Shown one piece after another: positions 35,644 to 48,900 of a stretch of 64,000 nt of DNA (within the stretch, counting starts at the first letter, position 1; every line of letters starts with the position of its first letter). The translations under genes and the position numbers were made by a program. Where the stretch lies: positions 21,378,014-21,442,013 of the forward strand of contig OX327699.1 in NCBI GenBank assembly GCA_946807835.1, read 5' to 3'. The notes below the pieces were generated by a model. The model ran no database searches. It was not told the DNA's origin and saw nothing but the letters and a program-made list of their open reading frames with translations. This stretch comes from Ailanthus altissimus. Its lineage: Eukaryota > Streptophyta > Magnoliopsida > Sapindales > Simaroubaceae.

Positions 35644-38629
35644 ATCGAAACCAAAGACCCACACAAGACAACTTTTATTTCAAATCTCAGGTCTAGTTCC
35701 TGAAATTAACAGAATACAACTAATAAATTACAAATTGGAATCTAATACAAAAGCAAGAAAAGAAATCTCAAAAGGATTTTCAGATGATTCAATGTTAATC
35801 TTGGACTTTCTGTTATCAATACCATCCACCAATAAGCATTCACAGACTTGAACTGTAATCCAAACATTTTGAATAAAGACTTTAAGCAATCTGTTACAAA
35901 ATCAGAACTCAACGTATCGCGATTCGTGCGCTTGTACTCGAGAAATTTGTTTGGTGTTTTGGTTATTGTTATTACAGAAAATAGTTGTTGTAGCAGACCA
36001 TACCATTAGTTGGCACTCCAATTTTTTTTTATTAAACATCGTAGTTTCATGTTTGGCCGTCTAGATTGACATCCCAAAAAAAATGCTTTTTCTTTTTAAG
36101 AAAAAAATTAGTGATTTTATTTTATTTTTGAATAGCAATTAAACTTGAGTGATATTATTTAATTACGGCAATTTCTACTCTATAGAGAGAAATGAACTTG
36201 TACCTTCATTTTTGGATGTGTAGAGTACCAACTATCCATCTTTAAGATGAGAAACCAAAAAATTGATTGCCGCTAAATTATTCTTAATAAGAAATTTGCC
36301 ATGAAGCTACTAAAATTCTGATACAATTGTTAATAACGATCATGGTCATGTGGACAGCGCTTTCGGCTATCAACGTAATTTATTGTACGGTGAATCTTTA
36401 GATGTAGGACGCAATTTTGTAGTATATTATAAATAGTATTTTAAGTCGTGAATCGAACAATATAAAGATGAAATTTTTTTAATTTAACTTTTTTTTATAC
36501 TTAAAATAGTGATTTAAAATTTTTTATCCATTAATTTCGTGTAGTCCAATTTTATAGATTCAAGTCAAAAATAGTATTTAATGTTGCCAACTGTATATAA
36601 TTGGATTGCATAAAATTAATAAATAAAAATTTAAATCACAATTTTAAGTAAAAAAATTTAAATTAAGCTAACCCATTTTATATATATACATATGTATATA
36701 TATGTATAAAATTATATTTATATTCTCAGGTGTAGATGTTCTTACGTTTTTAAATATGAACACCACCAATAAATTGTAAACAATAATGAAGAGTTTACTG
36801 AGCTAAAAAACCAATATCAACAGTTTCAACTCCAATTGCAATTCACTTTCCTTTTTTTTAAGCATCCACTTCCACCAATCATCCCTTCTCTTATTGTTTC
36901 TCCTTTTATTTTTATTTTTCCTTTCTATATTTTAAAGATCAAATACAATACATGTTTAATTTCATTACCACTCTAACAAAATAGGTAGGTAATTTTCTTA
37001 TTTTTTATTTTTAATATTTTCCACATAGAACTAAAAGTATGTAAGATAGTAAGAGTGTAAGTAAGTTAATGTTTTTGACCTTTTAAATTGAAGAATATGT
37101 AAATAAATAATAACTTAACATTTCACTAAATCACATACGTCACATATAAAGATTGTTGTAACACCAAATAACTAAATATGCATTATTTTGTGTATATTTA
37201 CCGCATGTTTATTTTGTATTTGTTACCATTTTTTTTTCAATCTGTACCTTTTAATATATTTTGAGAGATACGGTTCATTATATTTCCTATTTAAGTGTAT
37301 CCTTTATTATTCCTAATTAAGTGTATTTTTTTTATTTTTTTTTTAAAGTTTTTTTTCTTACTCTTCAAATTTAACTTAAGATAATTATATTTAAGTGTAA
37401 TTTAGCTTGGACTAACATTAAATTTTGGTTCCGACTTGACCCATTTCGTTTCAAAATTTTGAATCAGGATAGGAACGAGAATAAAATCGGAATTCGTTCG
37501 AAAAATTCTCAAACCTAATTTTTTTTTTTTTAATTTTGAAAATTCACTCAAAACGACGTCATTTCAAATAGGAATTCCTAACTTGATCGTCCCGACTCAA
37601 CTCATTCCAAAATATACTATGCCATTTTGATATTTTAAAAAAAAATAAAAAATTCCCAACTTAAAAAATATCTCGATCAGAACACTTTTCTCTATCTTGG
37701 TCGGGTTCAAAAATTTCTAAACCCGAAATTACCCACTCCTACAAATTATCATTCATCAAAATCAAATTATACATCAAGTTTATTATAAATATTCATCACA
37801 AAATCATCATTCACCATCAAATAGTCCATTAAATCATATTTTTCAAAAATTAACATCATAAAATTACACATCATCATTCATCAACATCAAACAGTCCATA
37901 CAAAAATAAAAAGACACCACAAAATTACAAAATCATTATCCAATTGCCCATAAAAAATAAAAAAAAAAACAATAAGTCCCAAGTCAACAATCCACATTGA
38001 ACTTTTAAATTGACGAATCATAATTATGGTATTTGAGCTAATATGAAATAACTTATATGATTTAATTTGTACATGTAGTATTATTTAATATATGTAAATT
38101 TTTTTATTTTATATTAACATTGTGCATTACGTGTTATATTTATAGGAACTTTTGCATATCAAATTAAGTATGATCAACCCCCCAGGCATCAAACAGGATA
38201 TTATAAAACACATTTTGATCATCAAATGAGATGTGAGAGGGGAAAAAAAAACAGGGGAAAATAGCCCATAATAGACAACATATTTACTTCATAGTTGCTG
38301 CCAAAAAGGCAGACTTCGGCCACATCTTTCCAGTGTTGCCTAATTGGCAAAATAGCAATTAGCATAATTGATAAATCCTGATCAAATTCTTTCTGTTTGC
38401 TAATGTTAGAGCTTCTAAGCCCATATAAGTAATAATATAACCTTATCAAAACTAGTAATAAAGGTGCTAAAATTTAACCCAAAAAAATAAAATTAGTCCC
38501 GGTGACAGTGTATAATCATGCTGAGTTCACAAAAGTAATTTAAAAATAAAACCCATATAAGTTATAATTGTGTTCGTTCACAAAAATAGTTTAGAAATTA
38601 TAAAATAAAAAAAAAACTAAAGCAAAAAT

Positions 38630-38890
38630 GAAAAAGCAGCAGTGACAGTGTACTGTATTATAACTGCTGTGCTGGCTGGAGGACGGCCGAGGCTGCCAGA
38701 CGGCTGGAGGCAGGGAAAATCAACGGGCGGCCGACAGAGAAGCTAGAAGTTGCGGGATTTTACGGCAGCGTACTTGACTAGTTCTGGTCGGACGACTTGG
38801 CGGGGCGGCCTGTGCCTTGCCGGTACCGGTTTGCTGTGGCCAGAACCAGCGATGAGTGAGACAGAACCAGCGAGATGAGTGAGAGAGAGG
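38630..38890. other. GC-rich patch of unknown nature
   Basis: Stands out from its AT-rich surroundings, with cggcc-rich motifs and a short tandem copy (cagaaccagcgatgagtgag followed by cagaaccagcgagatgagtg). No open frame is convincing on either strand. It could be a promoter or first-exon relic or a transposon end. Confidence 0.35.
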
Positions 38891-40612
38891 AAATTTAAAA
38901 TATATTATTAATAAAAACCAGATCGATCCGATTTTTTTTAATACCCTTAGCAGAAACTGAGAATACCAAATTACTAATAAAATTGAAATCGGGAGAGTAC
39001 GAAATTATATGCACTAAACAAGGCCAAAGTACTATTAACAGCAATTAAGATTTTCATAGCGTTTCCATAATATTACAAGAATTTTGTCGATATAAATAAC
39101 CAATTACTAAAATCTGTTCATAATGATCAGAACTCTAATAAATCATACCATATAATTGAAGACGCGAACACGCATTTCGTCTGATATTTAGTGAGCCAAA
39201 ACATTACGTGAAAAATGAAAACTACATACCGATAAAAATTAGGATATAAACAAGGAGAAAGTGAGGGCAGCCGTTGTTGCGAATGCTTGAAGCTCCCTTA
39301 CCGTCGTTTGTTGGAAAATGGAGCAAGCGATTTCTTGTAATTTTTCACTAAAGCGAGGCGAATTTGAGGGAGTTGATTAGGTGAATTTTTTAAATAGAAT
39401 TTTTAAGAGTAAATTTTTTGATAGTTTAATTGTTAATTAAAATTATTTTTTTAAAGTATTAGATATTTTAGTTATATATTATTAAAAGTGTTTATTTGTT
39501 ATTAAATTATAAATAAATTTTTTTTAATAAAATTTATATTTAAATTTTAAATAATTTGATATTTTTTATATATAAATTTAAATTTATTATGTATTTTTTA
39601 AAATTTAATTTATTAAAAAAATCATAATTAAGTAAAATTAATAGATAATAATCAACGAATCAATATAAACTATTGTATTTTAAGGTGTGTGTGTTGTACA
39701 CTCAAAAAAAAATATATAAAAATTATTGTATTTTGTTTAAAAATTAAAAATAAAATAATCAACAATAAATTTTAATAAATTTTTATAAAAATATAGTAGT
39801 TGTAAAAATATAATGACTTTTAAAAAAATATTAAAATATATTAGTTAAATAGTTTTCATTTTTATTAAGGGTACAATATAAAAATAAAAAAAATATTATT
39901 AGAGTATATGTGACATTATATAAATATTAAAAAAATTAAAAAAACTCTATTCCCAAAAGTCTAAAATTTAAACTTTTACAAGTGGAGGTAAAATAATTTT
40001 TTTAATCTTAAAAATTATTATCAAATTGTAACCAAACATTATAAAAAATTTTAAAAATAATTTTTTTCATAAAAACAACTCTTTTAGCTAGTAGAGAATT
40101 TGCTTCTTGAGAATGATCGCCACCTCTCCGAGGATTGGAATGATTATCCCTGCCCGATGGGTCTACATCCATCCCTAAATGTCGATAGGTACTATTTACT
40201 TACCTGTCATTCTCGTAACCGTCACCTGTAATCCACACAAGTGTGTCTGCACTCCCCTTAGTGCATAAGAAAGAAAGGAAAAGATTTCTCGAGGCAACCC
40301 CCAATAAGTTTTAAACTCAAAAGTAAACTTTTTTGTATGAGCATTCAGTATAGGTATTAGTCCATGTTCGTGGAAGAGTGAAAGGATCACCACTATTGTA
40401 GATCCCCCCTAATCTTAGTGCATATTTTGTTGGGTTGCTCTACTTACCAAAATAATTTTAATACAAAATTAGTAAAAATGTATAATCAGTGCATGATCTT
40501 ATTTTTTTTTAGCGAATTATTAAATAACCAGATATTTTTGTATAATTATCACAGATCCTTGATTTTTTTTTTGTTTTTGCTAAAATTCATTTTTATTATA
40601 CATTTATTATAA

Positions 40613-40806
40613 AAATAATGATACACTTATTAAATAATATTTTAAGTCTATCTCAAATTAATATGTCAAGCATTCGTTGACGAAACATGCAAAATTTAAA
40701 TTTATTAATTATATTATTTTATCTTATTTTACCACCTAATAATTAATTTACATATCATTTAAAATGAAAAATTTTAAATATTATTTAAAAAATATAACAT
40801 TATTCT
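40613..40806. mobile_element. Small AT-rich MITE, family member 2
   Basis: Shares its outer and inner blocks (aaataatattttaag, attaatatgtcaag, ttacatatcatttaaaatga, aaaatataacattattct) with 17262-17436 and 54802-54997; the ends are complementary. Confidence 0.5.
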
Positions 40807-42383
40807 TTATCAATAACTCTCTTAATCAAGTTATTGTTTTCTTAACTCTCATCCTAATTTGACTCTGAATACTAGGACAGATAATCCAACATTATTTTCA
40901 TCCGATTCCAATTAACCTAACATTTTTGTATTTACAATGGCTTTTTGTTATTATTATTTATCGTAATATGTTTAATTTATTTGTATTCGCTCACAATATG
41001 TTCATTTCGGTAGCAGAAAAGCACATGTTTAATTTTCTACTAATTTGGCAAAAAAAATAAAAAGAGGAAGAAGAAGACGAAGACGAAGACGAAGAAAGAG
41101 ATAAATAGTTAAACCCAGATTTGCAATGCTCAAGATAATGAAAATAGAACTTTATAGCGATATTTATTTAAGCAAGTCTTAAAATAAAACATTTGTAGCT
41201 AGTGTCAAGAGGAAAGGAAATTTTAGTGCCTTTCAAAAAAATAGCACAAAATTTCAGTAGGGCAATTGCCTTCAAATCTTCCCTCAAAATCTGTCTATGA
41301 TGATAGTGATCATAATATATATATAAATACAGTAGAATCGTCATAAACAAGTCATTTTTCATTACAACACTTCATCAAGTGCCATGCCAAAAGCATATTT
41401 CAAGTATAACAATATCCACCAAATTTTACCTTTGAAATCATATTCTTTTTTATTTGTTTACTTAATTATTTTGTAAAGATTACCTTAGATCCTATTTCTA
41501 ATATCATTTTTTTTGAAAAATTACTAATTACCTCCTTATTGTTTGGTATTTTTACCTTTTTTTTTAAAAAATTTTAATAAGTACCAATTTTTTAAATACT
41601 ATTTTTCTGACCAAAAGTGATCAATTCCCCTTTAAAAAGAAAACAATAGCACTTATTAAAAAAAATTAGAGAAAAAAACTAATAAATTTACTAAACAAAA
41701 AGGACTTTAATTGATAAATTATCTCTCTCTCTCTCTTAATTTGGATGGACCAAAATAGGGGTGTTAAAATTATTACCCCGAGGTTTACACAAATTATACT
41801 TAAATCGTGGTTATAGTTTTAATTACACTATCTTCCTCTCTAGTTAATTTAAAAAATGAAAATACACTCATTTTTTAAAGATATTTTTATTATTTACCTA
41901 GTAAAAGAAATATAACCCTTAGAATATATTTATCTTTTAAATTAAATAAAGAAAGTAATAATATAATTAAGAGTAATGCTCAGTAAATAGTGAAATATTA
42001 TAAATGTTAAAGTCATTTATTACAATTACTTGACACATAACTTTTTAGAATACACCATTTAAGATGCTTAATATTATTTTATAATTAAAACCAAAACTAT
42101 CATCATAATATAATTTATACAAACTTCAGGGGGTGCCAGTGTTAACATCTCGACCAAAATATTTCATGCTTCAAAATTATACTACAATGTGCCAAAATGT
42201 TTGATTAAAGTGCTTGCGTACAATAAGTCCTCTTTTCCTTATGTCGAGGAAAGAAAACCGAAGGGGCCTTCCCCTTTCCTGCTCACGATTTAGTTTGGAC
42301 TACTATCTATGGATCTCATATTGTGTTCTGGACGGAGGCTGTTTAGCATGTAATTAAGAGAGATGTAGCATGGTCGGACCGAG

Positions 42384-42398
42384 TTCTCTCTCTCTCTA

Positions 42399-42435
<37 letters not shown>
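42384..42435. repeat. Compound (CT)n(TA)n microsatellite
   Basis: A run of CT dinucleotides interrupted once by CTAT, followed directly by a run of TA. Confidence 0.95.
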
Positions 42436-42436
<1 letters not shown>

Positions 42437-42938
42437 GGTTTCTTATAGAAGATTGCAACTTCATTCTCTTGTCGAGCTTCTTCCCCGGACCGTGCCCAAA
42501 TGACGAAAATTACTTCCATCTCGTTTGATCTCCTGAAAATACACTGAGGATGAGTACTCACAAGTAGACGACTAACAAGTTGAAATTGGATATTTACTTA
42601 ATAGGAAAAATGCATGTATATACACACACGAGTTTCGTTACCTTTTTTAGAGAAGATGATTCCAGGGGCTAATTGGATCATATCGTGCCAGGATAAATCC
42701 TAAGGTGAGATGAATCGATTACCAGAGTACACCCGTCATTTATCTTATGAAATTATTTCTACCTTATATGTCCCAAACCACAACGTGAACCCGACTCTAA
42801 ATGTTATACAGATGCGAAGTTACAAGGGCTCTAAAGTTTTGTCTACCTATTTTATCTTTCAGGATATCAAAAGTTTCTACCAACAAAAATTATAATTACA
42901 AAAACAAAAAGTGAACTCCAGAAGATCATAATATGCAT

Positions 42939-45900
42939 TCAAGGTCGGCAAGTGTTGAATATCTCACCCCGCATAACATCAATGGGCATATGCTCAAGTG
43001 TGTAGCGCTCAGGACCTACATACATGCCTGTCTTCTCCAACAGAGCAAGCCCTTCATCTCTACCGTACCTTGAAGCATAGAGGTTCAGGTACTTAATGTC
43101 CTGATACAGCATCCAAATGAAATAAAAAAGAATTCAAGACATGAAATCAAGGGGATGTGTTGAGAGGATCAAAATTAGAAAGACAAAAAGAGCAACCATT
43201 ATGATTATGAAATTAATTTTATGTCATTTTTGCAAAATCTTAGAGATTAGCATGCAATTTCCATAATCGATTATCAAATAGCAAGATCTTTTATTAGGAA
43301 AACAAACAAAAATCGGGAAAAGGGAACATAAATAAAGAAAATTTTCGTTTAGAACAAGCACTTTAGGCCACTAAGAAGCACAATCCTGAATAAAGGTTAA
43401 ATGAAAATAACAAAAGGAGAAGCACAGAAATCATAACAAATCCACTCACCTGCAAACCACTGAGAATGCGCTCTAGTCTTAATGAAGCAACAGGTTGATG
43501 TGAAGATGAGAAAACTTCGCCAGGGTAGAATAAAACTCCATCACCAGGAGGGAGGCCCCGTCTAAATCTTATCTGCTTGCAATAAAACATCCTATATTCA
43601 GGATCATTTTATCAAACAAACAAGAAAAGGAAAAGGCAAGTTTGGATAGTTCCACAGAAGTACTCAAGAGGCCAGGCACATACCTCAGCACTAGGAACTG
43701 TTGCCTTCTCATAACAGTTGGCACCCCAGTATAAGAACCCTGTTCCACCTTCTTTCCATACACGCTACATCACAGCACGATGCTGTGTACCTTGCATACC
43801 AAGATGCCAATTTGGATGAGGATCAGAAGGTCCCATGCACACGTATGCCATCATTCCTTCAAAAAAAAAAAAAAGTCAATTCTCTTCAGCATACCTTTGA
43901 CAATCCTCGTGAAACTTTATAGTAAATCCAGATATGCAGTTCTCCAGTTGAGAGAAATTCTCATCAATGCATGTGTGCTATAGCCATTACCGTGATGGAA
44001 TATTCAAACAGAGCTAATGTACCATAAACTTTATTGGCAACTAAAACTCGTAGCCATAAAAGTACCAAGCCCTTTCAATATTCAATAAAGATGAGTGTCA
44101 ACACTTACAAAAGTTTTATCAATCATGTCATCCTTTATTACTCCAGCCAAGAAAACAAATATTCACTAACAAAGTCTCCACCATTAACTTAATAAATAAC
44201 ATTCAAATTACAATCATGCTCAAATATTCACTATCAATCATGTCTAACTCAAATTACGCCACCATTAGCTTAATAAAAGTCAAAAGGCCAAGAGCTAGAG
44301 GACAACCCTGTTTGCATGCAACAGTCTGTAAGATTTTCCATCGTTTTGCATCAATTCTAAAGGTTCAAACATGTGACCACTGAATTCAGACATGGCATAC
44401 CTAGGCATTTAGTATACATGCTAGTTTCTATATTTTACCTTGAGCATGTGCTGTTGGTAAGTGTTTTAAGTTTCATTGTCTCAAATCATTTAACTACTTA
44501 ATAATACCTCATTGTAACAAGAATTAAACCATTATTTCTATCAAAGTGAAACTGTAAATATTCTCAGGGTCAAACATTGCTAGCAAAAAAATTTCAACTC
44601 TAACATTGTTTTAAAAAATTATACCAGAACATAATAATATCAACGACACCATATTATACCAGGATCAGAACACCTCAGCACCATACTCTAGATCCATAGT
44701 CAAATTTCCTATCCACCATGTTTATACCTAATAAGTACAATTACTGGGAACATATCCATTGGGTAATTCTCAATCTTTTATGTCTAGATGTGTTAGGCAA
44801 AAGAAGCTAGAATGTCAAGCATAAGAAATCAAAGATATATTTGTTTCCCAATATCCATCATTAAGCCAGGCCTACGGAAGGAGAAACTGTTGAAAGAGGC
44901 TTGTGTTGTATTATTAAGTCCACGTCCAAACATCTATAAAAATTCCTCCCATCCAAGGAGCGAATCTGCCTTCCAGATTTTCACTAGTTCGAAAGGTAAC
45001 AACAGCAGAGCAGAAAGCCTTTTTCTTTTACTTCCTTTCTTGAAAAAAAGATAAGGTTAGGTTATCAATGAAACTCTCACTTAGAAATTTCATTAATTTG
45101 CATTAGCGTTAAATTTTGAAGATTATTATCACAAATATTTGAATAACCAGGAACTCTATAATTATCCACAGATAACATCAAACCATTACAACTTGGCACA
45201 AAAGTAAACCCTACCCTACCTCAGCTGGTTCATACCCTGAACCTCTTACAGTGAGGTCCCTTGGGATATGCTCCACATGCTAACTGAGCTATAGCTTGTT
45301 GGTAAAACCACAAGACTTTTAACTGTAAGTTTTCAGTATTAGTGACATAACAGTTTTGTTAACTGCTAGTTCTTTTATTTAAAGATGGAATTTAGCTTAG
45401 AAAACTTGAATTTATGTCAGCGGTTCAAATTCCTACATATTTTACCAACTTGAGTGCAGGCATATCTTCAGTAGTCTTAACGCATCCCGAGTGACCAACT
45501 TAGCAAGCAGCAAATCCAATGCTTAATAGCCTGCAGCTACCAGTCACCATACCAATTAGCTTTGCGGCATGCAATTCAAATGGGGACTATTAACACTTAT
45601 TTAACGGAAACTGCGAAATAGGTGAATGAGCCACAATCTGGTTTCCATGTCATTTAAAACTCCACAGTTTTTCTAAAACTAAAATACCATAGTATCTTAT
45701 CACAATTACCAATGTATTACTAAAATCCAGGAAACAGAATTATCTATAAGCTGGTCAGCTTCAAAAGTCAACAATATTTGCATGCTTCAACAATTAGTTT
45801 TGTAAAATAAAGTAAGTTTCTGCACATCAAAAGGCATGCACCTCAAACATGGAAAATTTATAGTCAAGCAAAGGCACAAAGACAGCATTGTCAAGAAAAA

Positions 45901-48900
45901 CAAAACAGGAATGATAAAAAAAAATTGAGGTACACGATGAGCAAGTTGAGCCATAGACCTGAAAGTTCAAAGATGAAACACTTAAGTAACAGTGCTAAAA
46001 CCACCAAAAGCACCAGGGCCCACATAGTAGATAGTTAACTCCAAATATCAATTTTTTTGAAAGCAATAGCCAAAAGGTCTCCACAAAGATTACCTCACCA
46101 TTCTCGGGCTGTAATTCTGTAATAATATCCTTTGCCAAATCCTCTCGGTTTCCAAGAACCCACTCACTGCAAATAAGATGATATTCTTTTAAGATGCTAC
46201 TAACATTGGACTTAAATGCAGTTACTGAAAAAAGATTTGCGGCCACTTAAGTTTAAACAACCACATATGACTAAGAAAAACAGTACCAATGTAAGACATA
46301 AACTGTACTTAACCAGAGACGATAGTGAGACATACATCTTTTTCAGGGAAACATTCTGTCACCAAAATCAACCTTAAGTTACAGTTAGATGACTAATTAA
46401 GAAGCAATACCTTGTGCAGTAAATTTGAGTATGAGGACGTAGAAACTTTGGAACCTTTACAAAAGACTCAAAAAGGAGTAGGTGCAAGAGGTGCATCACT
46501 TGGCCCTACGTTAAAGAAGAAAACCACGTTAAAACATTCAGGAATCAAATAAATAAATAGAAAGGCATAACTTGCCAACCATGAAACTTTATGCGATAAC
46601 TTAGAAGTATTGAAACTTCTTCAGCTAGCTAAAAATAGCACATATAAATCCTAATAAAAATTTGATTCTTGGAGTCGACTGATCTACACAATAAACGAAC
46701 AAAAGAGAAAAAGACTTAACAACTGTTGTACCAAACTTTAGTCTATCATATGCCCACTAAAATGAAGCATGAACAATGTAGAGACATGAAGACATCTTAA
46801 ACATAAAACAGAGATATGTAAGTGAAATCATTGCAACTGAACTCTACCAATCAGCTGCATAGTATATACTGGTTGATTATCTATGAATCAGAATCCAAAA
46901 CATGAATAAACTTGGGTTTTGGGGGATCTTAAAAGGGAAAAGTTACACCAAATATAAGGTCCCAAAAACATTTATAAAAGCATATAAATTTCCAATTTTG
47001 GCCATTCTAGATCCAAATCATCAACTTCAAGGTCCTAAACCCATGGTAGCAAGACAATTACCTAAGTGACAGGAGAAGAGGCAAAGACGAGAAATCACTC
47101 AAATGAAGTGTAAAATGGAAACATGTAAACAAGAAATCATTTAAATAAGATAGGGTGATAACATCATACCACAATAATAAGTGGTTAAAACACGAGCATC
47201 AGGAGCATAAGCATGAATTTCACTAGCCATATTGCGAACAGAACTGTAGTGTTCCATGTTCAGTGGCCGCCAAAAAGTAATGCAAGCACATTAATGTGTA
47301 CGGCAGTAAGACAATAACAGTTGTACACACTGATGGCAATTTACCGAGAAAAAAGTTAAGAAACTAAAGGCATACACTGCAATAGTAGAACAATATGAGA
47401 AACTTATCTACCAGACAAAAGGAAAGAAAACCAGATAAAGATAAGTTTTCATTTCAGCAGCCTCAGATACCAAGTCCTATTGACATGAATTACAAAGCTC
47501 ATCAATTCCTGCCAATCGTAATGATGGTCATAACTCATCCCATAGGTAAAAGAAGGCTTTCTTCCAGTGAGCTTTTGTCCTCAAGATCTCAACTTCTTTC
47601 TGAAAATAATCCTTTGCTCCATCATTACTGTTGCACATCCACAAACCGGATGAAGTTCATCAGTTTTAATTGTTATTCCTCACAGCAGCGAGAATGGACA
47701 GCTGACTGGATACCTCGTGACTGGTTGACGATATGGTACAGCATAAGCCGCTAGTCTAGAGTCTGAGAAGTATTCATCTGATTTTGGATGGTCAGCTGCA
47801 AAAGGCAATAGAGTACATACACACCAAGACAAGGAAGAACAAGCAATCAACTAATCTTATAGAAGTAGGTTTATAAGAATGAATGACTTCTAAATTTCTT
47901 GACTAGATAACTCGGCCAAGGGCATGTGTACGTCAAAACGCGCATGCTTTCATCCCATCTGCAAAAATATGGGCTGATTCTATACTGAAGAAGCCACTTG
48001 AAATGCTCATCCAATGCTTCATACCACTCATCAGTCCCATGTTGAAGACCAAATCGATCCTCAATTACAGTGTCAGATATCTAATAAATAGTTGAGAAGC
48101 AGACATATCTTCTGTTTACAGGAAAAAGTAACTGTAACACATCAGCTTAGAGACAGTATGGCTAACAACATCACACATTGCAAAAGATAATTTAACTAAG
48201 CCAGGTTAAAAGGCAATGTTGAATTGAGCATGCTTCAAGTACAGTCTCAGCCACACGGCAGCAAGCTTACAATGTAATTCTTTCTTTATACCTATTTTCA
48301 GGGAATGACTTATTTTCAGACATACTTTCTCAACACTTCTATACCACCTTTAGATTAGAAATGTGCTTGAATATATCAAGTGATGTGGGCCAAATTGTAC
48401 TGTAATATGCTTGGCCTTTACTTAAAACTTATCAGCAATCGATATCTGTTATTACAGTTTGCTACTGAATGCTGCACCTTTGCCTTCCTTTTGATAGCCA
48501 GCATGCCCCCGCCCACAGCCGCTTCCTTATCTCTTGTCTTCCCCCTTCTGAATTTAAAATTTCAAATTTTACACATTCTTTACAATGTATATCAACAATA
48601 AACTGGCAACTCCCATCTATAGATATAGCAATTTTCACAATTAAAAAGGTAATTATACAACATTATTTTGTTTTTGTGCACAGGGTGTGTCAGGGTGGGG
48701 TGCAGTAAAAAAGTCGAAGATAGTAATTAGCAAAGATACAGGATACACCAAATACAGCAGGTAGTGATGGAGTTACAGGAAGGATGAAGTCCCAAACTGT
48801 CAAACTTAACTTCACACGAACTGAAAGATTTGATATAGCATCTTCATCCATGATATCGATTGGCCCATTATCTGAAAGAACTCAGAAAATATTGGAGAGA

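Larger units (their letters stand above)
35648..42938. other. Gene-poor intergenic region
   Basis: AT-rich, with MITE and transposon-end-like fragments. A hAT-like end ttacccactccta lies near 37727. A palindromic TA tract, tatatatacatatgtatata, is at about 36685. A GC-rich patch is at 38640-38890, a GAAGAC-type repeat at about 41064-41098, and a (CT)n(TA)n microsatellite at about 42383-42435. No gene was recognised. Confidence 0.6.

Noticed and set aside
47395..47754. 119-codon plus-strand open frame
   Set aside because: Lies antisense over exons 9 and 10 of the DUF4091 pseudogene; no family motif, and the minus strand explains the sequence.
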